Counted from the stretch's first letter, positions 7,803 to 16,739 are shown. The stretch: 64,000 nucleotides of DNA from AP-15 sp035503615 (GCA_035503615.1 DATJTI010000070.1:1-64000); one strand, 5' to 3'. Notes: generated by a model from the sequence alone, not told the origin. Made by a program: numbers and translations.

Positions 7803-10490
7803 GTGGCAACAAGGACGCCCGCATCGCGCCGCGTCGAGCAGATGGTCAAGCTGGTCCGATTTCTTTTTGTCTGCGCGGTGATCCTGGCGATCGCCGGCTG
7901 CGGATTTGTTGGCGTCACGATCTGGTATTTCGGTCGTGACCTGCCGGATTACCAGCAGCTGGCGAATTACCAGCCGCCGATCATGACCCGGGTCCTGGCC
8001 GGGGACGGCCGGCTATTGGCGGAATATGCTACCCAGCGCCGCCTGTTCGTGCCGATCGAGGCGATCCCCAAACAGGTTTCCGACGCCTTCATCTCGGCCG
8101 AGGACAAGACCTTCTACAGTCATCACGGGATCGATCCGCTGTCGATCCTGCGCGCGTCGATTACCGATATCGGCCGGTTGCGCGGCGGACGCCGCCCGAT
8201 CGGCGCCTCGACGATCACCCAGCAGGTCGCCAAGAACATGCTGCTGAACAACGAGGTTTCGATCTCGCGAAAAATCAAGGAGATCCTGCTCGCCACCCGG
8301 ATCGAATCGGTGCTGTCGAAGGATCGCATCCTCGAACTCTATCTGAACGAGATCTATCTCGGCTCGGGTGCCTATGGCGTGGCCGCAGCGGCGCTGACCT
8401 ATTTCGACAAATCGCTCGACCAGCTGACCCTCGGCGAGGCGGCATTCCTCGGCGGTCTGCCAAAGGCGCCGAACCGCTATAATCCGGCGCGCTTCCCGCA
8501 GGCCGCGACGGCGCGCCGCGATTGGGTCCTCGACCGCATGGCCGATGACGGCTACATCAGCCGTGCCGCGGCGGCGGCCGCCAAGGCCGAACCGCTGGTG
8601 CTGCACCATCGGCAGGAGGCGGACATCGTCAAGGCGCCGTATTTTGCCGAGGAGGTGCGGCGCGAACTGTTGGCCCGCTATGGTGAGAAGGCGCTCTACG
8701 AGGCCGGGCTGTCGGTCCGCACCAGTCTCGACCCGCGCCTGCAGGCCGATGCCGATGCGGCGCTGCGCCACGGTCTGATCGCCTACGACCACGCCCATGA
8801 GGGCTGGCGGGGGGCCATCGCCCGCATCGATCCGAAAGGCGATTGGGCCACCTCCCTCGGCAAAGTTCCAATCCCCGCGGTCGTGACCGATGTCGGCTGG
8901 CGCCTCGCGGTGGTGTTGCGCACGACACCCGGTGCCGCGGCGATCGGTTTTGCCGATGGCGACACCGGGACAATCCCGTTTGCGCAGATGCGCTGGGCCC
9001 GGCCGCGTTACCGCAATGGCAGCCTCGGTCCGTTCCCGCGTGCCGCCGGCAACGTCGTCAAACCCGGCGACGTGGTCATGGTCGCCCCGGTCGAAGCGGC
9101 GCCGGTGACCGAGGTTGCCGACCAGGCGGTATCGGGTGCGGCGAAGCCAAAGCCGGCCGCGGCCGTTGTGAGGCCCGGGACCTTCACCTTGTGCCAGGTA
9201 CCGGAGGTGTCGGGCGCGCTCGTTGTCATCGATCCGCACACCGGCCGGGTGCTGGCGCTGAGCGGCGGCTTCAGCTTTGCGATCAGCCAGTTCGACCGTG
9301 CCACCCAGGCCTATCGGCAGACCGGGTCGGCGATCAAGCCGTTCGTCTTTCTGACCGCACTCGATCATGGCTTCACGCCCTCGACGCGGGTCAGCGACGC
9401 GCCGATCTCATTGCCGCAGGGTCCCGGGCTGCCGATGTGGACCCCGACCAATTACGAGCACAACGAGTTCCGGGGCATGACGCCGCTGCGCATCGGGCTC
9501 GAGCAGTCGATCGACACGCTGACCGTGCGCCTCGCCACGATGGTCGGGATGGGGCCGATCGCCGATACGATCGAGCGCTTCGGTATCATGGATCACGTGC
9601 CGCACGAATATGCGATCACGCTCGGCGCCGGCGCCACGACCCCGCTGCGGCTGACCGCCGCTTACGGGATGCTGGTCAATGGCGGCAAGCGGATCACGCC
9701 GACCTTGATCGACCGCGTCCAGGATCGCAACGGCAGGACGATCTACCGCGCCGACGACCGGCCTTGCGACGGCTGCACCAATGTCGAATGGCACCACCAG
9801 CCGGTGCCGGTGATCCCGGATACCCGCGAGCAGGTGGCCGACCCCGATTCCGCCTATCAGGTCGTGACGATGATGGAAGGGGTGGTGCAGCGCGGCACCG
9901 GCGAGGCGGTCAAGGCGGTGGGCCGGCCGATCGCCGGCAAGACCGGGACTACCAATGACTACCGCGACGCGTGGTTCGAAGGCTTTACCCCCGATCTCGC
10001 TGCCGGCGTCTATGTCGGCTATGACGATCCGCGCAGCCTCGGCAAGGACGAGACCGGCGGCCATGTCGCCGCCCCGATCTTCCGCGATTTCATGATCGCC
10101 GCTTTGAAAAACACTCCGCCGACCGATTTCCGCATCCCGCCCGGAATGTTGCTTTACCGGGTCAGTGCCGCCACCGGCCTGCCGATCACCGGCGACGGGC
10201 CGGCCATCTACGAAGCCTATAAGCCCGGCACCGCGCCCGGCGAAAACCGGGTGCGTCCGGCGGCGGCGCACGAGGAGGATGCCGCGGCGACGACCGCGGC
10301 TCCGGCGGGCGTGGACCCTGACAGCGGCATCGATCCCGGCGGCAGCAATGCCGCGAGCGACCCGACCGGCAGCGCAGGAGCCGTACTGTCCCCGGTCGCG
10401 CCGCCATCGGCCGCGCCGGCACCGGCCGGCAACAATGCCATGCTGCCGTCGCGGGGCACTCCCGCCGCGGGCACCGGCGGCCTATATTAG
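7803..10490 (+). CDS. mrcA: Penicillin-binding protein 1A (bifunctional transglycosylase/transpeptidase)
   Basis: About 895 residues from a GTG at 7803. An ATG at 7842 (MVKLVRFLF) is an equally good start and places the single N-terminal membrane anchor (about residues 17-42) at the very beginning. The GT51 domain has EDKTFYSHHGID with catalytic Glu100, then STITQQVAKN. The OB-like inserted domain spans about 330-450. The transpeptidase has the SxxK motif SAIK with Ser509 and the KTGTT motif starting at Lys713. The C-terminal 70 residues are Ala/Pro/Gly-rich. Known role: polymerisation and cross-linking of peptidoglycan in the periplasm. It is followed by prfB, as in many alphaproteobacteria. 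Confidence 0.94.
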   Translation: MATRTPASRRVEQMVKLVRFLFVCAVILAIAGCGFVGVTIWYFGRDLPDYQQLANYQPPIMTRVLAGDGRLLAEYATQRRLFVPIEAIPKQVSDAFISAEDKTFYSHHGIDPLSILRASITDIGRLRGGRRPIGASTITQQVAKNMLLNNEVSISRKIKEILLATRIESVLSKDRILELYLNEIYLGSGAYGVAAAALTYFDKSLDQLTLGEAAFLGGLPKAPNRYNPARFPQAATARRDWVLDRMADDGYISRAAAAAAKAEPLVLHHRQEADIVKAPYFAEEVRRELLARYGEKALYEAGLSVRTSLDPRLQADADAALRHGLIAYDHAHEGWRGAIARIDPKGDWATSLGKVPIPAVVTDVGWRLAVVLRTTPGAAAIGFADGDTGTIPFAQMRWARPRYRNGSLGPFPRAAGNVVKPGDVVMVAPVEAAPVTEVADQAVSGAAKPKPAAAVVRPGTFTLCQVPEVSGALVVIDPHTGRVLALSGGFSFAISQFDRATQAYRQTGSAIKPFVFLTALDHGFTPSTRVSDAPISLPQGPGLPMWTPTNYEHNEFRGMTPLRIGLEQSIDTLTVRLATMVGMGPIADTIERFGIMDHVPHEYAITLGAGATTPLRLTAAYGMLVNGGKRITPTLIDRVQDRNGRTIYRADDRPCDGCTNVEWHHQPVPVIPDTREQVADPDSAYQVVTMMEGVVQRGTGEAVKAVGRPIAGKTGTTNDYRDAWFEGFTPDLAAGVYVGYDDPRSLGKDETGGHVAAPIFRDFMIAALKNTPPTDFRIPPGMLLYRVSAATGLPITGDGPAIYEAYKPGTAPGENRVRPAAAHEEDAAATTAAPAGVDPDSGIDPGGSNAASDPTGSAGAVLSPVAPPSAAPAPAGNNAMLPSRGTPAAGTGGLY

Positions 10491-10514
10491 CGACCACGAG
10501 TCTTAACGACAGCG

Positions 10515-10532
10515 GGTCCGGCACGCCGGACC
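10515..10532. terminator. Perfect 8-bp hairpin between mrcA and prfB
   Basis: GGTCCGGC and GCCGGACC form an inverted repeat with a 2-base spacer, 25 bases after the mrcA stop and 33 bases before the prfB start. There is no T-run after it, so it is only a possible weak terminator, attenuator or 5'-leader structure. Confidence 0.35.
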
Positions 10533-10564
10533 GACCATCGCGATCGACCGACGGAGCGAAAGCC

Positions 10565-11690
10565 ATGCGCGCCGAAATCGAGGCCGCGGCCGGCGACATC
10601 AGAAAGTCGCTGGCGCTGCTGAGGAGGCATCTTTGACTGGGAGGTCGCAACCCGGCGGCTTGCCGAACTGAACGCCGCCTCCGAGAACCCGCATCTGTGG
10701 GACGATCCGGCTGCGGCGCAGAAATTGCTGCGCGAACGCACCCGGCTCGATCAGGCGATCGGCGGCTATCGGCGCATCGAGCGCGAGGTCGAGGATACGC
10801 TCGAGCTGATCCGCATGGGTGAGGCCGAGGGCGAAGCCGAGATCGTCGCCGAGGCCGAGGCGGCACTCGAGAAACTGCGCGCCGAAGCGGCCCGCCGCGA
10901 GCTCGAAAGCCTGCTGTCGGGCGAGGCCGACGGCAATGACTGCTATCTCGAAGTGCATGCCGGGGCCGGCGGCACCGAGGCGCAGGACTGGGCCGAGATG
11001 CTGTTGCGCATGTATGTGCGCTGGGCCGAGGCTCACGGTTACCGGACCGAGTGGCTCGAGGAGAGCGGCGGCGAGGAGGCCGGGCTCAAATCGGCGACGA
11101 TCCGGGTCCAGGGCACCGACGCCTATGGCTGGCTCAAGACCGAGAGCGGCGTGCACCGACTGGTGCGCATCTCGCCGTTCGACGGGAACGACCGCCGCCA
11201 CACCAGCTTCGCGTCGGTCTGGGTCTATCCGGTGGTGGACGACAAGATCGAGGTCGAGATCAACGACAAGGATCTGCGCATCGACACCTACCGCTCGTCG
11301 GGGGCGGGCGGGCAGCACGTCAACAAGACCGACAGCGCGGTGCGCATCACCCATACGCCGAGCGGCATCGTCGTACAGTGCCAGAGCGAGCGCTCGCAGC
11401 ACCAGAACCGGGCGCATGCCTTTGCGATGTTGCGCGCGCGCCTCTACGAGGCCGAGTTGCAGCGCCGCGAGGCGGTGACCGACGCGCAGAACGCGACCAA
11501 GACCGAGATCGGCTGGGGCCACCAGATCCGGTCCTACGTGCTGCAGCCCTATCAGATGGTCAAGGATTTGCGCACCGGAGTGGAGACCGCCAATACCGGT
11601 GCGGTACTCGACGGCGATATCGACCGCTTTCTCGCCGCGGCGCTGGCCGCCCGCATCGAAGGCTCGGACGCGATCGCTGCCGGCGGCTGA
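10565..11690 (+). CDS. prfB: Peptide chain release factor 2, expressed by programmed +1 frameshift
   Basis: Two segments joined by a frameshift: codons from ATG 10565 through CTT at 10631-10633, then +1 reading from GAC at 10635 to the stop at 11690, giving 374 residues. The frameshift signal is AGGAGG, CAT, then CTT TGA C. Known: this is the RF2 autoregulation site, where poor termination at TGA when RF2 is scarce favours the shift. The product has the SPF tripeptide that reads UGA/UAA stop codons (VRISPFDGNDRRHTS) and the GGQ catalytic loop (SSGAGGQHVNKTDS). Without the frameshift the gene would look truncated at its 5' end, and a start around 10725 would be wrong. Confidence 0.95.
10622..10637 (+). 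promoter_or_regulatory. RF2 programmed frameshift site
   Basis: AGGAGG (10622-10627) is an internal Shine-Dalgarno-like element three bases before the slippery CTT (10631-10633), followed by the in-frame stop TGA (10634-10636) and C. This matches the spacing of the classic prfB site. The ribosome moves from CTT to the overlapping TTT, skipping one base. Confidence 0.93.
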
Positions 11691-11871
11691 CCGCCCGGTC
11701 CGCTCACGCGCAAATTTGGCCGGCAATTCCGCCGGACGGCCATTCCCGGGGCGGTTAGCCCTTTTCGCGGCCGGCCATAAATGCGTAATGTCTCGCCGCA
11801 GACCTCTTCGGCAACCGGCCCGGCGGCGCTCGTGCATCGGTCGGCGTCCGCCCTACAGATGGGAGAGAAAC

Positions 11872-13530
11872 ATGGCTGAGATCGACGGCGCCACCCTGAT
11901 CGCCAGGAGCCTCAAACAGCAGGGCATCAATCACTTGTTCGGGGTCGTCGGGTTTCCGGTCGGTCCGATCGCCGCGGCGGCGCAAAAGGAGGGTGTCGCC
12001 TATGTCGGCATGCGCAACGAGCAGGCCGCCTCCTATGCGGCGCGCGCTTACGGCTATCTGACCGGGCGGCCCGGCGCCTGCATCGTCGTCACCGGCCCCG
12101 GCGTCGTGCACGGCCTCGCCGGGCTCGCCGACGCGCAGCAGAATTGCTGGCCGATGATCCTGATCGGCGGCGCGTCCGAGACCTATCGCGGCGGTATGGG
12201 CGCCTTCCAGGAAGAGCGCCAGGTCGTGATCGCCTCGCCGTTCTGCAAATTCGCGCATGCGATCGATACGGTCGAGCGCATTCCCTATTATGTCGAGATG
12301 GCGACCCGGCATGCGATCTATGGCCGGCCCGGCGCCTGCTATCTCGACATGCCGGACAACATCATCACCGGCAAATGCGATCTCGACAAGGTCGTGCAGG
12401 TGCAGAAGGCCCCCGATCCGCCGCGCACGATCGCACCCCAGGAGAATATCGAGCAAGCCTTGGGGCTGCTCGAACGCGCCGAGCGGCCACTCGTTCTCGT
12501 CGGCAAGGGGATGGCCTGGGCCAATGCCGAGAGCGAGGTGCGCTCGTTTATCGAAAAGACCCAATTGCCGTTCCTGCGCTCGCCGATGGGCAAGGGGATC
12601 ATGCCCGACGACCACCCGCTGTCGGTCGCGGCCGCGCGCACCCTCGCGTTGCAGAACGCCGACGTGGTGTTCCTGATGGGCGCGCGCTTCAACTGGATCT
12701 TCCATTTCGGCCAGCCGCCGCGCTACGCCAAGGACATGAAGGTCATCCAGCTCGATATCGCGCCCGAGGAGATCGGCCATAACAAGGCGACCGAGGTGGC
12801 GCTGGTCGGCGACGGCAAGGCGATCATGCAGCAGCTGAACCAAGCGCTCGGCGGGCGCCAGTGGTTCCATCCGAAGGAATCGCCGTGGCGGCAGATGATC
12901 GCCAAAAAGGCGGCCGAGAACGCCGCGCAAATCAAGCCGCAGATCGACGACGACAGCGCCCCGGCGACCTATTATCGCGCGTTCAAGGACATCGCCGCCT
13001 GGATGCCGCGGAACTCGATCCTCAGCGCCGAGGGTGCGGGCACGATGGATATCGGGCTGACGATGCTGCCGGTGTTCAGCGCCAAAGCCTGTCTCAACGC
13101 CGGCACCTACGGCACGATGGGGCTGGGCCTCGGCCAGGCGATCGCCGCCGCCGTCGTGCACCCCGACCGCCCGGTCATCCATCTGTCGGGCGACTCCGCG
13201 ATCGGCTTTTCGGGCATGGAGATGGAAACCCTGTGCCGCTACAACCTGCCGGTCAAGATCGTCGTCCTGAACAATGGCGGCATCGGCCCCGGCATGGAGG
13301 AGATCCCGGAAAACCCGATGTTCAACATGCGGCCGAACACGCTGATCTACGGCGCCCGCTACGACAAGGTCATGGACGCCTTTGGCGGCAAGGGCTTCTT
13401 TGTCGAGGACCCGAAGGACATCAAGGGCGCCCTCGACGAGGCGATGAACCACCGCGGCCCGGCCCTGGTCAACATCGTCCTGAGCCAAGGCTCCGCCCGC
13501 AAACCCCAGCAATTCCGCTGGCATTCGTAA
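11872..13530 (+). CDS. 2-hydroxyacyl-CoA lyase / oxalyl-CoA decarboxylase-type ThDP enzyme
   Basis: 552 residues with the three domains of ThDP-dependent decarboxylases. The N-terminal Pyr domain carries the catalytic Glu in GMRNEQAASYAARAYGYLTG (about residues 44-63). A central domain follows. The PP domain has the ThDP-Mg motif GDSAIGFSGMEMETLCRYN ending in NNGG (about residues 440-472). The wording of the Pyr domain and the C-terminal FRWHS are closer to the 2-hydroxyacyl-CoA lyase (HACL) branch than to oxalyl-CoA decarboxylase, which usually has FRHE in this region. Known role: cleavage of 2-hydroxyacyl-CoA to formyl-CoA and an aldehyde. The ATG at 11872 follows GGGAGAG. No formyl-CoA transferase lies nearby, so the physiological substrate is open. 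Confidence 0.85.
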   Translation: MAEIDGATLIARSLKQQGINHLFGVVGFPVGPIAAAAQKEGVAYVGMRNEQAASYAARAYGYLTGRPGACIVVTGPGVVHGLAGLADAQQNCWPMILIGGASETYRGGMGAFQEERQVVIASPFCKFAHAIDTVERIPYYVEMATRHAIYGRPGACYLDMPDNIITGKCDLDKVVQVQKAPDPPRTIAPQENIEQALGLLERAERPLVLVGKGMAWANAESEVRSFIEKTQLPFLRSPMGKGIMPDDHPLSVAAARTLALQNADVVFLMGARFNWIFHFGQPPRYAKDMKVIQLDIAPEEIGHNKATEVALVGDGKAIMQQLNQALGGRQWFHPKESPWRQMIAKKAAENAAQIKPQIDDDSAPATYYRAFKDIAAWMPRNSILSAEGAGTMDIGLTMLPVFSAKACLNAGTYGTMGLGLGQAIAAAVVHPDRPVIHLSGDSAIGFSGMEMETLCRYNLPVKIVVLNNGGIGPGMEEIPENPMFNMRPNTLIYGARYDKVMDAFGGKGFFVEDPKDIKGALDEAMNHRGPALVNIVLSQGSARKPQQFRWHS

Positions 13531-13560
13531 GCGACAAAAGCCGAGCGCAGGTATTCGATC

Positions 13561-13583
13561 ATGGCCGGGCTCGTCCCGGCCAT
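13561..13583. repeat. REP-like palindrome
   Basis: ATGGCCGGG and CCCGGCCAT form a perfect 9-bp stem with a CTCGT loop, 30 bases after the lyase stop codon. Similar ATGGCCGGG...CCCGGCCAT elements are widespread intergenic repeats in alphaproteobacteria (recalled, not searched). It may serve as a terminator and marks the left edge of the acquired stretch. Confidence 0.6.
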
Positions 13584-13661
13584 CCACGAACTCGGGGCCC
13601 CTTCGGTGGCCCTCTTTCGTTTCGGCTTTCCGGCGAGGCGAGTTCATAGTATGTTCCCGGG

Positions 13662-14534
13662 ATGCCTACGAGCCAGCACCTGTTCGGCGGAGCTTGGACC
13701 GTCAAAAAGCTGGAGGCGCTGAAGGCGTACCTGAACGGCTACGCCCACGCGCTCAAGAACCAACCGTTCAACCGAATTTACATCGACGCCTTCGCCGGTA
13801 CCGGCGACCGTGCTGCCAAGCGACGGGAAACCGCCACGCTGATGGAAATTCCGGAACTCGATGAGATAACGAAGGGTTCTGCTCGCATTGCCTTGGAAAT
13901 CGATCCGCCGTTTTATCGCTACATTTACGTCGAGAAGCGGCAGAATCGGTCGAAGACGCTCGAAGACCTGAAGCGCGAGTTTCCTGACCGTCAAATCGAG
14001 GTTCTGACCGGCGACGCCAACAAAGCCGTCCAGCGGATTTGTCGGGAAACTGATTGGCGGAAAAACCGCGCGGTGCTGTTCCTCGATCCCTATGGGATGC
14101 AGGTCTCCTGGGAAACCCTGGAGGCAGTCGCGGCGACGAAGGCCATTGATGTCTGGATGCTTTATCCGACTGGCATGGGGCTCAATCGGCTGCTCACGAA
14201 GGACGGCGAGATTCCAGCCGAGTGGCAGCAGACCCTTGATCGATCGCTTGGGACTACCGACTGGCAGCAAGCCTTCTATCGTGTGAGGGAACAAAACGAT
14301 CTGTTCGGCGAGCCGAAGATGGAACTCGTCAAAGACGCCGGCACCGAAAAATTCGAGTCGTACCTTCTGGACAGGTTACGGAGGATATTCGTCGCTGTCG
14401 CTCCCCAGACGCTGCCGCTCGTGAACAGCAAAGGTCAAGTCATGTACCTGCTATGCTTCGCCTGTGGGAATGAGCGTGGGGCGGAAATCGCCGTGCGAAT
14501 CGCCCGGTCAGTAATCAAGAAGCGGCGGCGCTGA
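13662..14534 (+). CDS. tcmP: Three-Cys-motif partner protein TcmP
   Basis: 290 residues. Recognisable features are IYIDAFAGTGDR (about residues 38-49), which resembles a nucleotide or SAM-binding loop, and AVLFLDPYGMQVSW (about 138-151), a DPY/DPF-type active-site-like strand seen in TcmP proteins and Rossmann methyltransferases. Known: TcmP is a protein family defined only by its genomic partnership with a three-Cys-motif protein; its biochemical function is not established. That partner is the next gene, whose ATG overlaps this stop codon by one base, so the pair is translationally coupled. Codon use and GC content are lower than in the flanking genes. I infer horizontal acquisition. Confidence 0.85.
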   Translation: MPTSQHLFGGAWTVKKLEALKAYLNGYAHALKNQPFNRIYIDAFAGTGDRAAKRRETATLMEIPELDEITKGSARIALEIDPPFYRYIYVEKRQNRSKTLEDLKREFPDRQIEVLTGDANKAVQRICRETDWRKNRAVLFLDPYGMQVSWETLEAVAATKAIDVWMLYPTGMGLNRLLTKDGEIPAEWQQTLDRSLGTTDWQQAFYRVREQNDLFGEPKMELVKDAGTEKFESYLLDRLRRIFVAVAPQTLPLVNSKGQVMYLLCFACGNERGAEIAVRIARSVIKKRRR

Positions 14535-15295
14535 TGGCGGGCACATCTCACATAGAGTGGACCGAGGCGACCTGGAACCCGATTGCCGGGTGCACGATCC
14601 TATCGCCAGGTTGCACGAACTGCTACGCGCAGCGCATCGCTTCGAGATTGCAGGCGATGGGCCATGCAAAGTATCGAGGCACAACACGGAAGTCGGGCCG
14701 GCGGCACCTCTGGACTGGCCGCGTGAACATAGACCGCGAAGCGCTTGATGCGCCGCTGCGCTGGCGTAAACCGCTCCTGATCTTTGTAAATTCGATGTCC
14801 GATCTATTCCAAGATGGAGTAGATATCGATATTATATCGACCATTTGGGACGTAATGAAAGAAGCAGATTGGCATACTTATCAAATTCTTACGAAGCGTC
14901 CTGAACGAATGCTGGATGTGATCTCTAAGTTCAACCAAAAATTGCCTAATGTATGGCTTGGTACATCTGTCGAGAATTCCGCTTTCGTCGGCCGAATTGA
15001 TATTCTACGATTGGTTCCTGCTCATATTCGGTTTGTGTCGTTCGAGCCGCTTCTTGGCCCCATAGCGCCGGTCGATCTCCGAGGAATTCACTGGGCCATT
15101 GTTGGAGGCGAGAGCGGCCCCGCCGCGAGGGCAGTTGATTGCGAATGGGTCGAGGCGATCCAAGCTGCCTGCCATGACCAGAGCGTGGCATTCTTCTTCA
15201 AGCAATGGGGCGGCACTCGCAAGGGCAAGGCTGGGCGATTGCTCAACGGGCGCATCTGGGACGAATACCCGGCCGTCGCGCGTCACGCGGCGTGA
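14534..15295 (+). CDS. Three-Cys-motif protein, phage Gp37/Gp68 family (DUF5131)
   Basis: 253 residues. The signature is at residues 20-32: C20, C27 and C30 in GCTILSPGCTNCYA (C-x6-C-x2-C). Other family landmarks are IEWTEATWNP at the N-terminus, FVNSMSDLF, QILTKRPERM, NVWLGTSVEN, VSFEPLLGP and AIVGGESG, with a C-terminal FFFKQWGG. Known: members occur in phages and mobile regions, and their cysteine cluster suggests iron-sulfur/radical-SAM-like chemistry, but no function is proven. The internal part (about 14.82-15.05 kb) is strikingly AT-rich compared with the surrounding DNA. It forms a coupled pair with tcmP. Confidence 0.87.
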   Translation: MAGTSHIEWTEATWNPIAGCTILSPGCTNCYAQRIASRLQAMGHAKYRGTTRKSGRRHLWTGRVNIDREALDAPLRWRKPLLIFVNSMSDLFQDGVDIDIISTIWDVMKEADWHTYQILTKRPERMLDVISKFNQKLPNVWLGTSVENSAFVGRIDILRLVPAHIRFVSFEPLLGPIAPVDLRGIHWAIVGGESGPAARAVDCEWVEAIQAACHDQSVAFFFKQWGGTRKGKAGRLLNGRIWDEYPAVARHAA

Positions 15296-15428
15296 CGCCG
15301 GAAAACACGGAATCGCGCGATCGTGGCCGCGTATAGAGCGGCTGTTCCGCTTCTCCGGTGTCCGTCCGCTGTCGCAGGCGGTCGCCACTGCGCGGCCGAC
15401 GCGGCGGGCTCCGCCGTCGACACCACGC

Positions 15429-15495
15429 GGTGGGGCCGGGCTGGTGGTCCGTCCGGCGGCGCTTGTGCTCGATCGCGAAGATATGGCTGTAGAGG
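15429..15495. repeat. Partial duplicate of the 3' end of the HD-domain gene
   Basis: These 67 bases align without gaps to 15888-15954, with 11 mismatches (about 84% identity by my hand count). On the minus strand both encode nearly the same peptide: LYSHIFAIEHKRRR here and LYAHVFAIEHNRRR in the intact gene. The copies are in the same orientation and bracket the vapC remnant. Confidence 0.8.
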
Positions 15496-15504
15496 GGCAC
15501 GACC

Positions 15505-15779
15505 GTTCTGCTCGAAACAGAGTGGGTGCTGCGTCGTGTATATCGGTTTGGCCGCGATCGGGTTGTGGCCGCGCTGAGCGCATTTGCGGGGCTGCCGCAC
15601 GTCACGCTGGAAGACCCCGCCGTGGTCGCCCGAGCATTCGATTGGACACGGAGCGGGATGGATTTTGCGGACGCGCTGCATCTCGCAAAGGCGCAGGTCT
15701 GCGATGGCTCATCAGCTTCGACCAGCGGTTCGCGGCGATCGCTAATGCCGCGAGCCAGGTGAAGGTGCGCGCGCCGTGA
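15505..15779 (+). pseudogene. Remnant of a VapC-type PIN-domain toxin gene
   Basis: Reading from 15505 gives VLLETEWVLRRVYRFGRDR and MDFADALHLAKAQVCDG, typical of the middle and C-terminal half of VapC ribonuclease toxins. At about 15706 one base is missing: GATGGC is followed by TCATCAGC where TTCATCAGC would keep the frame. After a one-base shift the expected end, FISFDQRFA, continues to the stop at 15779. The N-terminal third with the first catalytic Asp is absent, and no antitoxin gene is present. It is a broken toxin gene and not expected to be functional. Confidence 0.75.
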
Positions 15780-15875
15780 CCGACGGCGTCTTGACGACCA
15801 TCTGTCGCTGAGCGCCGACTGAGCCCAAACTCAGAGCGTAGATCCGACTATCGGCGGAGCTGGCCCAATTCGCTC

Positions 15876-16739
15876 TCACCGGTGCTCGGCGGGGGCGGGC
15901 TGCGGGCCCATGCGGCGGCGGTTGTGCTCGATCGCGAAGACATGGGCGTAGAGGGTCGCGGTCCATTGCTTGCCCTCCATTGTCAGGTCGAGATAACGCA
16001 ACGCGTCGCCGATATAGCGCTCGACCTTGCTCCAATAAAATTGCGGGTAGTGATCGACCAGATCGGCCGGGCTATCGTAGCCGAGCTTGGCGTTGATGCC
16101 GGTCTCGGCGAATTCGTGAAACAGCGCATTCAATTTGCGCGGGTAGAGCGGGTCGCCCAATTGGCCGATCAGATCGGCGGCCCTGACCAGGCCGGCCTCG
16201 GTATCGGTCGCCGCGTGATCTTCGTCCTCCGGAACCGGGAAGCGGGTCAGTTCGATCGCCGCGGCGATGCGCTCCCCGTCGATCCACGGGAGCGGCGCGA
16301 AGCGGTGCCGCACCATGAGCTTGCCGCGCTCGACATGGTACGGCGTCAAAAACGCGTCGGAGGCGCCGCGCGGCGGTGTAACCGTGTGGCCATCGCCGTC
16401 GATCACGAAATCCGCGGCCGTGTCGCCGGGGCAGATGCCGCGCACATAGCCGATGTCGTGGTTCAGCGCCGCCAACATCGCGTGAAACCAATCGCTTGGG
16501 GTCACGACGTGTGCGAGGCGCCGGCCATGCAGAATGTCCTGCATGCACAGAGTGACGAGTGCCGTGTGCTGGCAATCGTGGTAAAGCGCGTCGCTGCTGG
16601 CGATACGCTCGATGACGAGGCGGGCGGCTTCGTCGAGAACCGTGGCAAACTGGGGCTCCTGGCCGCCATAGCTGCGACGGTAGGTCTCCGCCAGGTTGTG
16701 GCCCAGGGCGTCGGCGAGAAGGCTTGTAGGGTTCAGCAT
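15876..16739 (-). CDS. HD-domain metal-dependent phosphohydrolase
   Basis: 287 residues from ATG 16739. Metal-binding signatures of a cyclic-nucleotide phosphodiesterase/HD fold are visible: YHDCQHTALVT (about residues 53-63) with a His-Asp pair, LNHDIGYVRG (about 91-100), and downstream LIGQLGDPLYPRK. Known: HD/PDEase folds hydrolyse phosphomonoesters or cyclic nucleotides using one or two metal ions. The substrate cannot be inferred here. The last 20-odd residues, LYAHVFAIEHNRRRMGP and after, are partly duplicated about 460 bp downstream at 15429-15495. The gene is divergent from the small gene at 16971. Confidence 0.75.
   Translation of the reverse strand: MLNPTSLLADALGHNLAETYRRSYGGQEPQFATVLDEAARLVIERIASSDALYHDCQHTALVTLCMQDILHGRRLAHVVTPSDWFHAMLAALNHDIGYVRGICPGDTAADFVIDGDGHTVTPPRGASDAFLTPYHVERGKLMVRHRFAPLPWIDGERIAAAIELTRFPVPEDEDHAATDTEAGLVRAADLIGQLGDPLYPRKLNALFHEFAETGINAKLGYDSPADLVDHYPQFYWSKVERYIGDALRYLDLTMEGKQWTATLYAHVFAIEHNRRRMGPQPAPAEHR
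15888..15954. repeat. Original copy of the duplicated HD-gene 3' end
   Basis: This segment encodes residues near the C-terminus of the HD-domain protein on the minus strand and pairs with the degenerate copy at 15429-15495. The two direct copies flank the vapC remnant. Confidence 0.8.

Larger units (their letters stand above)
15296..15875. other. Gene-poor junction region with gene remnants
   Basis: No intact gene is supported between the three-Cys gene and the HD-domain gene. The stretch holds a 67-bp near-copy of the HD gene's 3' end and a frameshifted, 5'-truncated vapC, both described separately. The first 130 bases (15296-15428) show nothing recognisable. Confidence 0.6.

Noticed and set aside
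10565..10724. Frameshifted, broken 5' end of prfB
   Set aside because: The signal is the known programmed frameshift with correct spacing, so the gene is intact.
11755..13647. 630-codon open frame on the minus strand
   Set aside because: It is opposite the clearly supported 2-hydroxyacyl-CoA lyase gene and shows no recognisable motifs. High GC suppresses stop codons on the opposite strand.
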